Of a stretch of DNA of 64,000 bases, positions 32,601 to 41,699 are shown one piece after another. Every line of letters starts with the position of its first letter. Within the stretch, counting starts at the first letter, position 1. The stretch spans positions 1 to 64,000 of the forward strand of contig NZ_BJDM01000003.1 of the NCBI RefSeq assembly GCF_005405145.1, read 5' to 3'. The notes under the pieces are model-generated. The model did not search any database, was not told where the DNA came from, and was given only the letters and a program-made list of their open reading frames with translations. This DNA is from Paucilactobacillus kaifaensis. GTDB taxonomy: Bacteria; Bacillota; Bacilli; Lactobacillales; Lactobacillaceae. Made by a program: the position numbers and the translations under genes.

Positions 32601-34142
32601 GCTACTGAGATGGTTGCCAAAGCAGCCATTGAAAAAGGCAAGTGGGATTCCATGACGTGGAAAGAGCAGAAAGCACTAATCCGTTCTGAGGGCGGAGAAA
32701 AGATTACCGATTTGCTTATGCAAGGTGGTATGTGGAATCAATTAACGCTCAAACAACAGGAAGCCATTGTTAATTCTAAGGGTGGAACTGATCTTCTTGG
32801 TTCCTTATCAAAGATGGGTGTTTGGAATAGCATGACACTTAAAGAGCAGAAGATTGCATTTAACGATGCTGGTTCACAATCCAAAATTGTTAAGGCGGTT
32901 GGAAGTGTCAAAGATTGGAATGCTCTAACGCCTAAACAGCAACAATTACTGGCAAGCAGTAATAGTCCCGAAGTTGTTGCTAAGGGAATCAATAACGTTG
33001 ATACCTGGAACCAACTGCCAGTTCCTGTAAAGAACCTACTAGCCAACGATTCCAAAGCGGCTGCCGTATTAAGACAAGCTGGCATTAACATTGATCAATA
33101 TGCTTTGAAGAAGCCAGGAGAAAAGAAACTATCTGCAAACAGTCAAGATTTAGACTCAAAATTAGCTGGAGCGAATGCAAAGATTCAGAATTTTAGTTCT
33201 GGTAATGCCAATAAGAATTTAACTGCTTCTAATAACACCGGAACAGGTACTGCTAGTGCACACAATACTATTCAATCAAGATTCCTTGGGCCTAATGGTA
33301 CAAAGAACTTATTTGCCAGCAATAATGCTGGTGGTGGTTCTTCAAGCGCACACAGCACAGTTCAGAATAGTTTCTTAGGCCCAAATGGAACTAAGAAACT
33401 ATTTGCATCTAACAACGCTGGTAGTGGAACATCTAGTGCACATAGCACAGTTAGCGGTTTTATGGGAATGAACGCAACCAAGAGTATTAAAGCTTCAAAC
33501 GGAACCGGTGGTGGTATTAGTTCGGCCAGATCCTCTATTAACAGTGTTCATGGTAAATCAGTAACAATTACAGCTGTGTTTAACGCCGTGGCCCACGGAA
33601 CAAAAGCCTTACTTAAAAAGTTTGGTTTGAAAAATGGTACTACTAACTTTCAAGGTGGATATGCCACAGTTAATGATCAATTAGGCGGTACGTTCCGTGA
33701 ATTGGTTAAGCTCCCAACTGGGGAAACATTTATCCCACATGGACGTAACGTTACTATTCCATTGCCAAAAAGAGCACAAGTTATTCCCGCAACTAGAACA
33801 GCTAAGATGTTTCCGGGATTACCGCAGTTTGCTAAAGGACTAAACGTGCCTACTAGTTCTGATATTATTCAACAGCCTAAAGAAGTTATTCAAACTTTGA
33901 CCGTATCTGATAATCAAAGCTCAAATAATGCTTTGGTTGCGCAGAATAATCAGCTAGTAGCACAAGTTAAAATGTTAGCCAGTGGCATTACTGATCTAAT
34001 CAAAGCTGTAGCTGACCAGAATAGCAAACAAGTTGTAATTACAATGAATGGTGATGTTATGGCCGATGGATTAGCACCGTTAATCAGCAAACGCCAAGAT
34101 AAGATATCGGTCAGAGAAAACAGATTGCGAGGGTTTAGATAA
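29622..34142 (+). CDS. Tail tape measure protein
   Basis: 1506 residues. The N-terminal coiled coil is followed by a TP901-type tape measure core (about 130-480, FDSQISAMGPLLTNGG, MSEMIKRGFTTKQVMGSMPAVLDASKASGES). Hydrophobic segments occur near 505-540 and 625-655. Residues about 955-1140 hold five or six repeats of roughly 35 residues built on WN-x-(L/M)T-x-K-x-Q. Residues about 1190-1300 hold Asn/Gly/Ser repeats (SSAHSTV...FLGPNGTK). It sets tail length and is ejected during infection. ATG 29622 follows GAGGAGG. Confidence 0.95.
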   Translation: MAEPLGQMVIELGLDSSAFGKGITGAKQQVKYAMAEMKSGMSVMSASGRQLDVLQQKQRGLTNVMTAQERVVRSLKQSYDNSFVNGKATTQTGKLATQLQNATSKLASFKTQLANNAGAMAKMRVETTGWTGALNKIGQGATSVGTKMSAMGSAVNRVSGPVALGLGLAAKSAIDFDSQISAMGPLLTNGGAVTAKFRAQLDQLSSSSKKWSEQYGISTTDINNAMSEMIKRGFTTKQVMGSMPAVLDASKASGESLGTVMQATASIVEQFGLKTNSVKGTMKNTQMVTDSLTYAANATAAGFGDMSEAMSYVGPVAKGLGLSVQETAAAIGILSNRGIEGQKAGTNLRGMLTSLVKPTKQNTAAFKSMGMSAKDLNEDSHNLPKLIDDISNGTKGWTKAERTHAIAQAFGRENQAAVNALVESGSDSLRKLTKNTEDAGGATKKVADQLNDTKANQIKRFQSSIQVLGITIGEKLLPTLTPLVKEATDVVNGFAHMDSATQKTIIHMGLAVAAAGPLLKTLGGITKGFGLVSTGVVGVIARISGWSAKNAVLKGSLDATAAATSSNKTIVDKFGNALNGTSKTLTTVNGTTATAKTGFQLFGKSLTVAQGGVGVLGTALTPLGATLIGVGVAVAAGVAVWELWGKKAYESAKRTAEWGSDVGTAADKSLGKFKSFETTAGASLNNFSINGKKSAKSVSKAFDDMAKQVDSDAKKTNSGLEKSLSKLPTSVQALVRKGIEETEKSNTKAASSAKKTAAEVNTIMEHSAKDHYKLTKDEGIMVGNAQQSMADQELKVLGISGKKKKAILAAMNNDVSKMTKDQLNQTRIDLEDSLDKEADRYTKQKKVLKDYYKDGTISSKEYKAAVKELGSTHKQTDDQIVAGLYNTMKASGMSTNSMKAEFSSLGYTWSSVKKIIDDQAQSASKSGSALVKTTTGMSKSVKAAANTWNELIFDPKTGKVSTNAQEEINKATGSSKDWNAIMLLAKKGHLSTNATEMVAKAAIEKGKWDSMTWKEQKALIRSEGGEKITDLLMQGGMWNQLTLKQQEAIVNSKGGTDLLGSLSKMGVWNSMTLKEQKIAFNDAGSQSKIVKAVGSVKDWNALTPKQQQLLASSNSPEVVAKGINNVDTWNQLPVPVKNLLANDSKAAAVLRQAGINIDQYALKKPGEKKLSANSQDLDSKLAGANAKIQNFSSGNANKNLTASNNTGTGTASAHNTIQSRFLGPNGTKNLFASNNAGGGSSSAHSTVQNSFLGPNGTKKLFASNNAGSGTSSAHSTVSGFMGMNATKSIKASNGTGGGISSARSSINSVHGKSVTITAVFNAVAHGTKALLKKFGLKNGTTNFQGGYATVNDQLGGTFRELVKLPTGETFIPHGRNVTIPLPKRAQVIPATRTAKMFPGLPQFAKGLNVPTSSDIIQQPKEVIQTLTVSDNQSSNNALVAQNNQLVAQVKMLASGITDLIKAVADQNSKQVVITMNGDVMADGLAPLISKRQDKISVRENRLRGFR

Positions 34143-36253
34143 TGTCAAAATTGCAAGTTTGGTTCGATGGCATTGAGATTACTCAATATCTACAAGTTAA
34201 GATGGGGAAAGACGAAATGCTATTGCCAGAACGTACAGATGATGTATTGAGTCCTGGTAATATGATTGGCTCTCGTTTACGTTCATCCAAAGTAGTGAAA
34301 AGAACAATTGAAATGCCGTTTATTATGACGGGAGATTTGAGAAACAAAACAGATAAATTAAAAGAAGCATTATATGTAACAGAACCAAAAAAGTTAATTA
34401 TGAGTGACAGAATGGATCGTTATTATTTAGCGATTCCAGATGGCTCCATTAGTTTGCCAGAAAGTGACTCAGTTGATTGGTCAGGCACAATTAAGTGGTT
34501 GTGTTATGATCCCTATGCTTATGACATGCGCGAGGATGAATTTGAGTTCAGCGACACAGCACAAACAGTATCGTTGTCATTGGATTATCGCACTAAGATC
34601 CAAGGCGATTTGGATAGTAATCCTAATACAATTTATGGTGCTGAATGGCACGCGATTGAAAACCGCGCACCAGACAGCTTTTGGTGGGAGTGGGAACAAT
34701 ACAATTACAATCAAGTCCAAATGTTAGACGGGATTACTGGTAGTTATCAACGTACTCAATTGGAGAACTCAACTCGTTTAATGATGAAGTTTAACGTGCT
34801 GGAATCAATTAATAATTCTTATCCGGGTATCTGGCAACGCTATGGTATTATTGATGTGGCTGATAAGATTGCATGGCTAAAAGCCAATCTAACTAAGTTC
34901 ACGTTTAATGTTTGGTCATACGGTCAAGGTGCCTCTGGATACGGTGTTAGAGTTCAGTATTGGAACGGCACAGAGTGGACGGGTACACAGGTTAACACAG
35001 CTAGTTCACCGTCAAAAAATTCGTATACATTCACGGCTGCGGAAGTCGCCAGCTATTTAGATGCTGACGGCTATTTTTATGCACTCAGTGGAACTAATGA
35101 CACAGATGCAAACACGGCTAGCACAATGTATCTGGATTACACAAACATTGATGTCACACTGACATTACCAGTATCGGATGCACTAGTTGTTACTAATGAT
35201 GGGCCGTTACCAGTGCCGATTAGATTTGAGTTAACCAATCATGGTGACAACGGGTTCTTTGGAATTACCAATGATACCGAGTCAATTTTATTGGGTAAAA
35301 CTAATGACGTGGATGGTGGGATTGTGGAAAATTCTGAGAGGCTCTTTACCACTAAGCAAGACAACTCCATTGGGCTGTCACAGTGGACTATCAATGATGG
35401 GGTATTAAACAATTTGAATGAAACACCTGTGCAAGCCGGTAAGTTCCATCCACCTTATGAAAAACGTTGGCGTTTGCGTAATAACGGTGGTTATGACTAT
35501 TGGGGTAACTCAGCATCTAATAATCGTGGTTGGCATGGGCCAACAATTTACACAGAATTTGGTGTCGATAGTAAAGGTGCCACTGGTGCAGTTAATTTCA
35601 CATCTCGTGCATACGTAAATATTATGTCAACAAATATAAAACAAGGTGGATTGACACAAGTTAATATAAGCGGTTCCGACCGTGAGTTTATAGCAGGTGT
35701 TCAGTTGTGGAAACCTAACAACGGCCACGGCGGTATCAAGATTAGAATTGGCAAACACTGGGCTTACATTGACGAGAATAATGCCCGCTGGGATAGGTTT
35801 TTCGGTTCAATTCAGATTGATCGACATGGCAATACTTATACAATTACAGTTCAAGATATTGAGGGTGGCACAGGCGCTAAACAGACAATCACTTTTGATG
35901 ATCCTGACAGCGCCAAAATAGTTGCCAATGGTTTCACGTACTGGAAAGCTATGTGGGGCAATAAAATTAACGATATTTCTTGGCAAGACTTTTATGATTT
36001 CTGGTTTCAAAAAGACAATGTTGAAAACTATGTTGACATTCCTAACACATTCAATGATGGAGATTCAGTGGTAATAGATAATGACCAAGGGGCAGTGGAA
36101 ACGTCTGTGAATGGATCGTTGTTCTTGGGCATGCAAGAGATTGGATCCAAATCAGTTATGGCCTACCAAGGTACAAACATGATTTCATTTATGTATTCCG
36201 ATTTTGCTAACCGGCCAGATGTTAAAGCTTACATTCGCAAACGTTACTTATAG
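34142..36253 (+). CDS. Distal tail protein (Dit), enlarged
   Basis: 703 residues, against about 250-300 for a plain Dit. The N-terminal Dit core (about 1-130, DGIEITQYLQVKMGKDEMLLPERTDD) is interrupted by at least one large insert with aromatic-rich beta sequence (FNVWSYGQGASGYGVRVQYWNG, RWRLRNNGGYDYWGN). Inserts of this sort in evolved Dit proteins are usually carbohydrate-binding modules that help host recognition. Overlaps the tape measure stop by one base. Confidence 0.85.
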   Translation: MSKLQVWFDGIEITQYLQVKMGKDEMLLPERTDDVLSPGNMIGSRLRSSKVVKRTIEMPFIMTGDLRNKTDKLKEALYVTEPKKLIMSDRMDRYYLAIPDGSISLPESDSVDWSGTIKWLCYDPYAYDMREDEFEFSDTAQTVSLSLDYRTKIQGDLDSNPNTIYGAEWHAIENRAPDSFWWEWEQYNYNQVQMLDGITGSYQRTQLENSTRLMMKFNVLESINNSYPGIWQRYGIIDVADKIAWLKANLTKFTFNVWSYGQGASGYGVRVQYWNGTEWTGTQVNTASSPSKNSYTFTAAEVASYLDADGYFYALSGTNDTDANTASTMYLDYTNIDVTLTLPVSDALVVTNDGPLPVPIRFELTNHGDNGFFGITNDTESILLGKTNDVDGGIVENSERLFTTKQDNSIGLSQWTINDGVLNNLNETPVQAGKFHPPYEKRWRLRNNGGYDYWGNSASNNRGWHGPTIYTEFGVDSKGATGAVNFTSRAYVNIMSTNIKQGGLTQVNISGSDREFIAGVQLWKPNNGHGGIKIRIGKHWAYIDENNARWDRFFGSIQIDRHGNTYTITVQDIEGGTGAKQTITFDDPDSAKIVANGFTYWKAMWGNKINDISWQDFYDFWFQKDNVENYVDIPNTFNDGDSVVIDNDQGAVETSVNGSLFLGMQEIGSKSVMAYQGTNMISFMYSDFANRPDVKAYIRKRYL

Positions 36254-36267
36254 AGAGGGGTAGAAAA

Positions 36268-38931
36268 TTGCAAATATATGTATTGGATCGGTCAAAAAAC
36301 GCACTAGCAACTACTGCCAAAATCTACGACGATACGCACCACAAAGCGTTAACGGCTGGTAGTTCAAGTTTTGAGTTTACAATTGATAAAACAGATAAAG
36401 CAGCTGAATTTATGGTTTCAGGAAACTATATAGTATTTCAGGACGACCGGGGGAAACCTTGGTCGTTTTCTATTCTCAACTATGATGAAACCCAAAATAC
36501 TAAGATAGTGTATACAGAGGACGTTGGAATTGAATTAATCAATAAAGCAGTGGATATTTGGACATATACAGACCCACATCCTTTTGAATATTACTTTGAT
36601 ATTGTTACTGATGGCACACCTTGGGAGCTTGGGGTTAATCAGCTTGAAGGACTTACCAGAACATTAACATACGATTCACGGGGTACTGGATTAGGGCGCT
36701 TGCTATCAATTTTAACTGCATTTAATAACGCGGAGTGTACATTTGATATTCAAATGCAAGGAACTGTTCCAATTAAGTATGTAATAAATGTTTACAAAAA
36801 GATTGGATATGTTCAAGACAACATTCAAATTCTGTATAATCGCGATTTAAATGATATCAAAAAAACAGAAAGCAGAGCTACTTTTGTTACTGCACTTTCT
36901 GGGGTTGGTTCTGTTATTCAAGACACCAACGACACAACGGAAACGGATGTTAGTAAGCCAGAAGAGCATGTAGACTTTGCTGACATGGAATATGATGATG
37001 GTGCTTTTGTAACAACCAAGGGAGACAAGTTCTTAAGAGCCAAGACAGCAAATGCTCAATTTAATCCTGGTGATCAAGGCTATGTTGAGAGCTTTTATGA
37101 ATACGACACAAGTAGCGAATCAGAGTTATTTAATAGGACATTTACTCAATTGCAAAAACGTTCGCAACCACAATTCACTTATGAGGCAGATATGCAAGTT
37201 ATTGACCCAGCACTTGATATTGGTGACACCGTTAAAATGATTGATCACGACTATAACCCTGCACTATATTTACAGGCTAGGGTTTCAACTTTGGATAAGT
37301 CATATACCGACCCGTCTAAAGGGGGAGCCACGTTTACTAATTACACGGTGTTAACTTCATCAATTCAAGCACAAATTGCTGCGTTAAGACAAAAGGTTAA
37401 CGGCATTAGAAATGGCGATACTTATTTTGTCTGGATAAGATATGCTGATGATGACCAAGGAACTGGAATTTCAGCATCACCAAAGGATAAACTCTATGTG
37501 GCCTTAGTAGCCAAAAAGAATCAACCAATTGCATCTAATGACCCCACTGACTATAAAGGCCACTGGATGTTAGTAAAGGGAGCTAATGGAACAAATGGGT
37601 TAGATGGAACGGATGGAAATAGTGCATATTTGCATATGGCTTATGCCAATAGTGTTGATGGGAAAACCGACTTTACTACCGATGAAGATCAAGCACATAA
37701 CCGTGACTATTTAGGGACTTACTCAGATGACACTTCTGCACAATCAAGCGATCCGAGCAAATACGTGTGGCAGTTAACTCGTGGAGCTCAAGGACTGCAA
37801 GGACAACCCGGTTCTAAGGATGTACCAATTGTAACTGTGTCATCTGTTGAGCCAGCTAGTTCAAAAAATGGTGATATGTGGTATCAGCAAATTACTGATG
37901 CTAACGGTACAAGCATTACCGGGTTCTTTGTACGTCAATCAGGTAAGTGGGTGCCATCAACAATTGATCAATCAGTGTTGGTACTGACTAAGTTAGTTTC
38001 AGTGGAAATTGATTCAGCCACTTTAAATTCACCAGACATCACGGTGCCATTTGATTATTTTGATGAAATGCAAACTGAGTTTAAGGGTTCAATGGAATTT
38101 AAAGATGGCATGCTGAAACATATTTCTACGATGACTGGTGGGGGCATGCTCAAGACGGTTGTAAGACCAACGGGTTACACATTGGATGCTTATGCCAATC
38201 AATCCGAGTACACGAAAAACAATTCATACATTCACACTGAATTGTATGCGGACAACATTAGCTTGTCTAATGCCAATACAAAAAAGAGTGGGATTTTAGA
38301 TTCTAACGGTATTAGTGGGACACTCAATGATAGTACTGATAGCTCAATTGGTATGAATATCAAATGGTCCGATGTGCAGAAGTATCTGCCAGAAATGGGT
38401 CGGGACGGATCGAAGAGAGCTTTTAATTGGTTTGACATGATGAGTTCGGTTCAGTCACATCCAAATTTGTTAAAAAATTCAAGCTTTAAAGATGGATTAA
38501 ATAATTGGGAGAATAGTAAAGGATGGTTTACCTATCCAAACGATCTAGGAGTTCATCAAGGAAACGTAGTTGCAATGTCTCATGGAAATAATTCAAATTT
38601 GTGGCTTGGACAGATGGTTTCTAATGTGTTAGGAAATCAGAAAATGTCATATAGTTTCTGGTACCATCAAGAAGGGGACAAGAATACAGATGGTGGGGTT
38701 GAATTGAGATTCGAGAATGACGATGCATCTAGAAAGAGCACTTTCAAATATGCAATTGAAAGTACAGTCCCTAGCAGTGAATGGGTGTATATTGAGATAT
38801 TACCAGTTATTTCACCAGACTGGGCATCTAAAGTACACTTCGCATTCTACAATCGTAATAGTCAACATATGTTAGTGGCTCAACCAATGTTGTGCTACGG
38901 TGATCATGTTTGGCCATACCAGCCAACATAG
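36268..38931 (+). CDS. Tail-associated protein (Tal) with receptor-binding C-terminus
   Basis: 887 residues with a TTG start after GAGAGGGG. The N-terminal 370 or so residues match the prophage tail endopeptidase/minor structural protein family (MQIYVLDRSKNALATTAKIYD). A short collagen-like GxxGxxG stretch lies near 435-450 and again near 510. The last 170 residues (NLLKNSSFKDGLNNWENSKG...) look like a carbohydrate-binding jelly roll. It forms the tail tip, and the C-terminus is the best candidate for the host receptor-binding part. Confidence 0.88.
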   Translation: MQIYVLDRSKNALATTAKIYDDTHHKALTAGSSSFEFTIDKTDKAAEFMVSGNYIVFQDDRGKPWSFSILNYDETQNTKIVYTEDVGIELINKAVDIWTYTDPHPFEYYFDIVTDGTPWELGVNQLEGLTRTLTYDSRGTGLGRLLSILTAFNNAECTFDIQMQGTVPIKYVINVYKKIGYVQDNIQILYNRDLNDIKKTESRATFVTALSGVGSVIQDTNDTTETDVSKPEEHVDFADMEYDDGAFVTTKGDKFLRAKTANAQFNPGDQGYVESFYEYDTSSESELFNRTFTQLQKRSQPQFTYEADMQVIDPALDIGDTVKMIDHDYNPALYLQARVSTLDKSYTDPSKGGATFTNYTVLTSSIQAQIAALRQKVNGIRNGDTYFVWIRYADDDQGTGISASPKDKLYVALVAKKNQPIASNDPTDYKGHWMLVKGANGTNGLDGTDGNSAYLHMAYANSVDGKTDFTTDEDQAHNRDYLGTYSDDTSAQSSDPSKYVWQLTRGAQGLQGQPGSKDVPIVTVSSVEPASSKNGDMWYQQITDANGTSITGFFVRQSGKWVPSTIDQSVLVLTKLVSVEIDSATLNSPDITVPFDYFDEMQTEFKGSMEFKDGMLKHISTMTGGGMLKTVVRPTGYTLDAYANQSEYTKNNSYIHTELYADNISLSNANTKKSGILDSNGISGTLNDSTDSSIGMNIKWSDVQKYLPEMGRDGSKRAFNWFDMMSSVQSHPNLLKNSSFKDGLNNWENSKGWFTYPNDLGVHQGNVVAMSHGNNSNLWLGQMVSNVLGNQKMSYSFWYHQEGDKNTDGGVELRFENDDASRKSTFKYAIESTVPSSEWVYIEILPVISPDWASKVHFAFYNRNSQHMLVAQPMLCYGDHVWPYQPT

Positions 38932-38944
38932 AAAGGATGATTAG

Positions 38945-39244
38945 ATGAATTATATTACAGCCTATTTAACCAAAAATACAGCTGATGAAGACGGTAATTA
39001 TTATGTTCCGATATTAGTACCAGACACCTCTGAACTAGCTCAACCAATTACGAAAACACCAATCCCAGATGACTTATCTGGTAAGGGCGTGCGTTTTGAT
39101 TGGCTAACTCACACATGGCTGGTCAGTACCGAAGATCCAACCGTTGCTAAAGTAAACAACTTTGAAACTACGTTGAGTTCATTAGAACGGCAGAATGCCA
39201 ATATGGCATATCAATTGATGATTGGAGGAGACACCAATGAGTAG
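38945..39244 (+). CDS. Hypothetical baseplate-region protein, 99 residues
   Basis: GAAAGGATG precedes the ATG. Its position after the tail tip gene suggests a tail accessory role. The sequence ends in a helix (FETTLSSLERQNANMAYQLM). No firm family. Confidence 0.65.
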   Translation: MNYITAYLTKNTADEDGNYYVPILVPDTSELAQPITKTPIPDDLSGKGVRFDWLTHTWLVSTEDPTVAKVNNFETTLSSLERQNANMAYQLMIGGDTNE

Positions 39245-39551
39245 TTTTCCCAGTTATTTAACGATCAAGAGCTATTATGATAAAGGCTATTGGAAACTTG
39301 ATCAAGTGACCAAAGCAGTTGAATTGAACCGGATCACCACTAATCAATACGAAACAATCACTGGTAGCGAATATCCCAATAATCATCTGTCTACCGCGGT
39401 TGAGGTAGATTCTAAAGATATTCCTGAATCTATGAAAATTAGCAGTCCAGTTAGTGACGGGTTTGCTCCTGATAGCACGGTACCAGATAGAACCACATCT
39501 ACTAGTGTGGTTGCCGATACGGATTCAGCTGAGAAAGCGCAAAGAAATTGA
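39237..39551 (+). CDS. XkdX-family protein
   Basis: 104 residues. The first 45 or so match the XkdX family (YLTIKSYYDKGYWKLDQVTKAVELNRITTNQYE), which is found downstream of tail fibre genes. The Ser/Thr/Asp-rich remainder is longer than in usual XkdX proteins. The ATG at 39237 follows TTGGAGGAG. An overlapping frame continues from 39511. Confidence 0.82.
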   Translation: MSSFPSYLTIKSYYDKGYWKLDQVTKAVELNRITTNQYETITGSEYPNNHLSTAVEVDSKDIPESMKISSPVSDGFAPDSTVPDRTTSTSVVADTDSAEKAQRN

Positions 39552-39624
39552 AATACTGGCACGCACTAAAACGGCTGGTTATATTACTACAGTGCCAGAA
39601 CAGGAACAACCAGCCGAAGCATAG
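39511..39624 (+). CDS. Possible short overlapping open frame, 37 residues
   Basis: TTG start in the +1 frame of the XkdX gene; product core is LRKRKEIEILARTKTAGYIT, a protein-like helical sequence. It may be a separate small gene, or the original C-terminus of the XkdX-type gene lost by a frameshift. No clear ribosome binding site. Confidence 0.35.
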   Translation: MPIRIQLRKRKEIEILARTKTAGYITTVPEQEQPAEA

Positions 39625-39666
39625 TAAATAATAGGGTATGACCCTATTTAAAAAGGGGGAATGCAG

Positions 39667-40116
39667 ATGTTGTATAACTATTTTAAAAATCATTTCTGGT
39701 TTGAAACTGGTCTGGAATTTGTTGGTCAGGCTATCGTCTTCGTGTACATGCAGAATGAATTTGATACAGGTGGCTTTGACCCGTTCTCACACATTGTTAG
39801 ACATTTTGGTGATCCTTGGATGACCATTTTGCTCAGTAGTGTCGGTGCTATATGTATTGGCTTCGCTATTTGGGATGTTCATTGGTTGCGCGCTCGTGAA
39901 GTCATGGCTGGCTTAGCTCAATTTGTGGCTACACTTATCTTCGTTGGCTTTCTCTGGCACGCAATTAGTATGCCAATTAAATCACCTGATGCATTGACCG
40001 CTACTCTGTATTCATTCATTGTCGTTTTTCGAATTGGTAATAACCTGGTTAAGCCATCAATACTATTTAGGTCTGATTTGAAGGGCTTAAAAGGCGGTGT
40101 TAAACGTGACAAATGA
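39667..40116 (+). CDS. Phage membrane protein upstream of the lysis genes
   Basis: 149 residues with about four membrane segments (residues about 10-30, 50-70, 78-98 and 110-125). AAGGGGGAAT places the start at 39667; the in-frame ATG at 39661 is too close to it. Position before holin and endolysin suggests a lysis-module role, perhaps holin-related. No firm family. Confidence 0.65.
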   Translation: MLYNYFKNHFWFETGLEFVGQAIVFVYMQNEFDTGGFDPFSHIVRHFGDPWMTILLSSVGAICIGFAIWDVHWLRAREVMAGLAQFVATLIFVGFLWHAISMPIKSPDALTATLYSFIVVFRIGNNLVKPSILFRSDLKGLKGGVKRDK

Positions 40117-40411
40117 ATGGATTGTGGCAATCATGGTTGCCTTAATCACAACAGCCGGCACAATTATCGGAAATGTTTATTTGAACCGTGGTAACGTCAA
40201 CAAGGCTAAGGCTGAAAATATACCTGACATCTATGACCAAGCTCAGAAGATGATGGATACAAACATTGAGTTGAATGATCAATTGAATCAGCGTAATGCC
40301 GAGTCAATCGAGCTTAAGAACACGATTGAGCAATTGAACCACACGGTTGAACAACTGCAAAAACAGGTGACAAAGTTGCAAACAGAACTTAACAAGAGGG
40401 AGACAACATGA
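40106..40411 (+). CDS. Membrane-anchored coiled-coil protein of the lysis module
   Basis: 101 residues: one N-terminal membrane segment (about 5-25) then a long coiled coil (about 45-98, ELKNTIEQLNHTVEQLQKQV). The GTG at 40106 follows AAGGCGG. This architecture resembles XhlA-type or spanin-like accessory lysis proteins, but the family is not established. Confidence 0.65.
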   Translation: MTNEWIVAIMVALITTAGTIIGNVYLNRGNVNKAKAENIPDIYDQAQKMMDTNIELNDQLNQRNAESIELKNTIEQLNHTVEQLQKQVTKLQTELNKRETT

Positions 40412-40665
40412 AAAATATTAATTGGAAAATCAGAATTAAAAGTAAGAAGTTTTGGCTGGCTTTAGTGCCGGCTGTTTTATTGTTGGCACAAACTGTAGCT
40501 ACACCGTTTGGTTACAACTGGGACATTACAGGTTTAGGTGTTCAACTCACGGCTGTAGTTAACGCTGTGTTTGGTTTATTAGCATTGCTAGGGATTGTAG
40601 TTGATCCCACGACTAGCGGCGTGAGTGACAGTGAATTGGTATTAAAGAAAGGAAGTAACAAATAA
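40408..40665 (+). CDS. Holin, phi LC3 family
   Basis: 85 residues with two membrane segments (about 15-32 and 43-63), and the family features NWKIRIKSKKFWLALVPAV and VVDPTTSGVSDS. It makes the membrane lesion that releases or activates the endolysin. ATGA overlap upstream and TAATG downstream. Confidence 0.93.
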   Translation: MKNINWKIRIKSKKFWLALVPAVLLLAQTVATPFGYNWDITGLGVQLTAVVNAVFGLLALLGIVVDPTTSGVSDSELVLKKGSNK

Positions 40666-41513
40666 TGGCTTATACAATTGATAAAAGTTTTGCATTAGCG
40701 TCCAAAGAAGGTGCCAGCCAAAAGGCTAGCAATAAGTATTTGATCTTACACTCAACTGCTAATGTGGGTGCCAGCGCTAAAAACAACGCTGCATATGAAA
40801 AACGTACGTGGAACACAGCTTATGTTCACTTTATTGCCGGTGACGGAGTCGTTTATCAAGTTGGTACACCAGGATATGTGGCTTGGGGCGCTGGTCCCAG
40901 GGTTAACGGTTTATCACCAGTGCAGATTGAGATGGAAGAATCTGCAGACGTTGCCAAACAACGGCGTATTTATAATACTTATATTGAGCTGGCACGCGAT
41001 ATGGCTAAGAAATATGGTATTCCATTGACTCTAGATACTGCCGGTAATGGTGTTAAAACTCATAACTGGGTATCGCAGAATCTGGGTGGTACCGATCATA
41101 GTGATCCTTATGGCGCGCTTAAACGGATTGGCGTTGATAAGACACAACTGGCTAAAGATATTGCTAATGGCGCTGGCAGTTCTGTTGCTACTAAGTCTGC
41201 AACTACAACATCATCCAAACCAGCAGTAAGTAAACCAGCAGCCACACCATCAACTGGAATTAAGTGGATTGCACAAACTGGAACATTCACAATTACTGAT
41301 CCAGCGGGTATTAAATTGCGATCTGGTTCTGCAAGTGTTAAATCTCCACTTTTGGCCGTACTGAAAAAAGGCAGTGTGGTTAAGTACAATGCTTACGGAT
41401 ATTCTGGTGGGTATGTCTGGATTCGTCAACCTCGCGCTAATGAATATGGGTATCTTCCTACTGGTAATGCTAACGGTAATAAACGAGTAAACAAGTGGGG
41501 TGTATTTAAATGA
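40665..41513 (+). CDS. Endolysin, N-acetylmuramoyl-L-alanine amidase with SH3 domain
   Basis: 282 residues. An amidase_2 (PGRP) domain (about 5-160) shows zinc ligands in LILHST, THNWV and GTDHSDP. A Ala/Ser/Thr/Pro-rich linker (about 170-200) leads to a bacterial SH3_5 wall-binding domain (about 205-280). No signal peptide, so export depends on the holin. Confidence 0.95.
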   Translation: MAYTIDKSFALASKEGASQKASNKYLILHSTANVGASAKNNAAYEKRTWNTAYVHFIAGDGVVYQVGTPGYVAWGAGPRVNGLSPVQIEMEESADVAKQRRIYNTYIELARDMAKKYGIPLTLDTAGNGVKTHNWVSQNLGGTDHSDPYGALKRIGVDKTQLAKDIANGAGSSVATKSATTTSSKPAVSKPAATPSTGIKWIAQTGTFTITDPAGIKLRSGSASVKSPLLAVLKKGSVVKYNAYGYSGGYVWIRQPRANEYGYLPTGNANGNKRVNKWGVFK

Positions 41514-41656
41514 CAATAGTTAGTGGAAGAATAAAAAAAGAAGATTTATTGATTAAAGAGATTAATACACAATCTTCTAAAATAGCAAACCAAGATGATA
41601 AAATTAATCTTGAAAATGCAAGCCACATTGAGAATGCATCAATCAAAACAGAATAG
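41510..41656 (+). CDS. Small protein after the endolysin, 48 residues
   Basis: ATGA overlap with the endolysin stop. The polar product (MTIVSGRIKKEDLLIKEINT...) has no known family. A terminator follows directly, making it the last prophage gene. Confidence 0.5.
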   Translation: MTIVSGRIKKEDLLIKEINTQSSKIANQDDKINLENASHIENASIKTE

Positions 41657-41664
41657 ATTAATTA

Positions 41665-41699
41665 AGCCTCTAGCTCATTGCGAGTTAGAGGCTTTTTTG
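41665..41699 (+). terminator. Terminator of the prophage lysis operon
   Basis: GCCTCTAGCTC pairs with GAGTTAGAGGC (one G-U), loop about 5 nt, then six T. Confidence 0.9.

Noticed and set aside
5153-41656. Search of the prophage for restriction-modification, toxin-antitoxin, abortive infection or CRISPR components.
   Set aside because: Apart from the Ltp-like protein and the methyltransferase remnant I see no gene with such domains. No regular spacer-repeat pattern is present.
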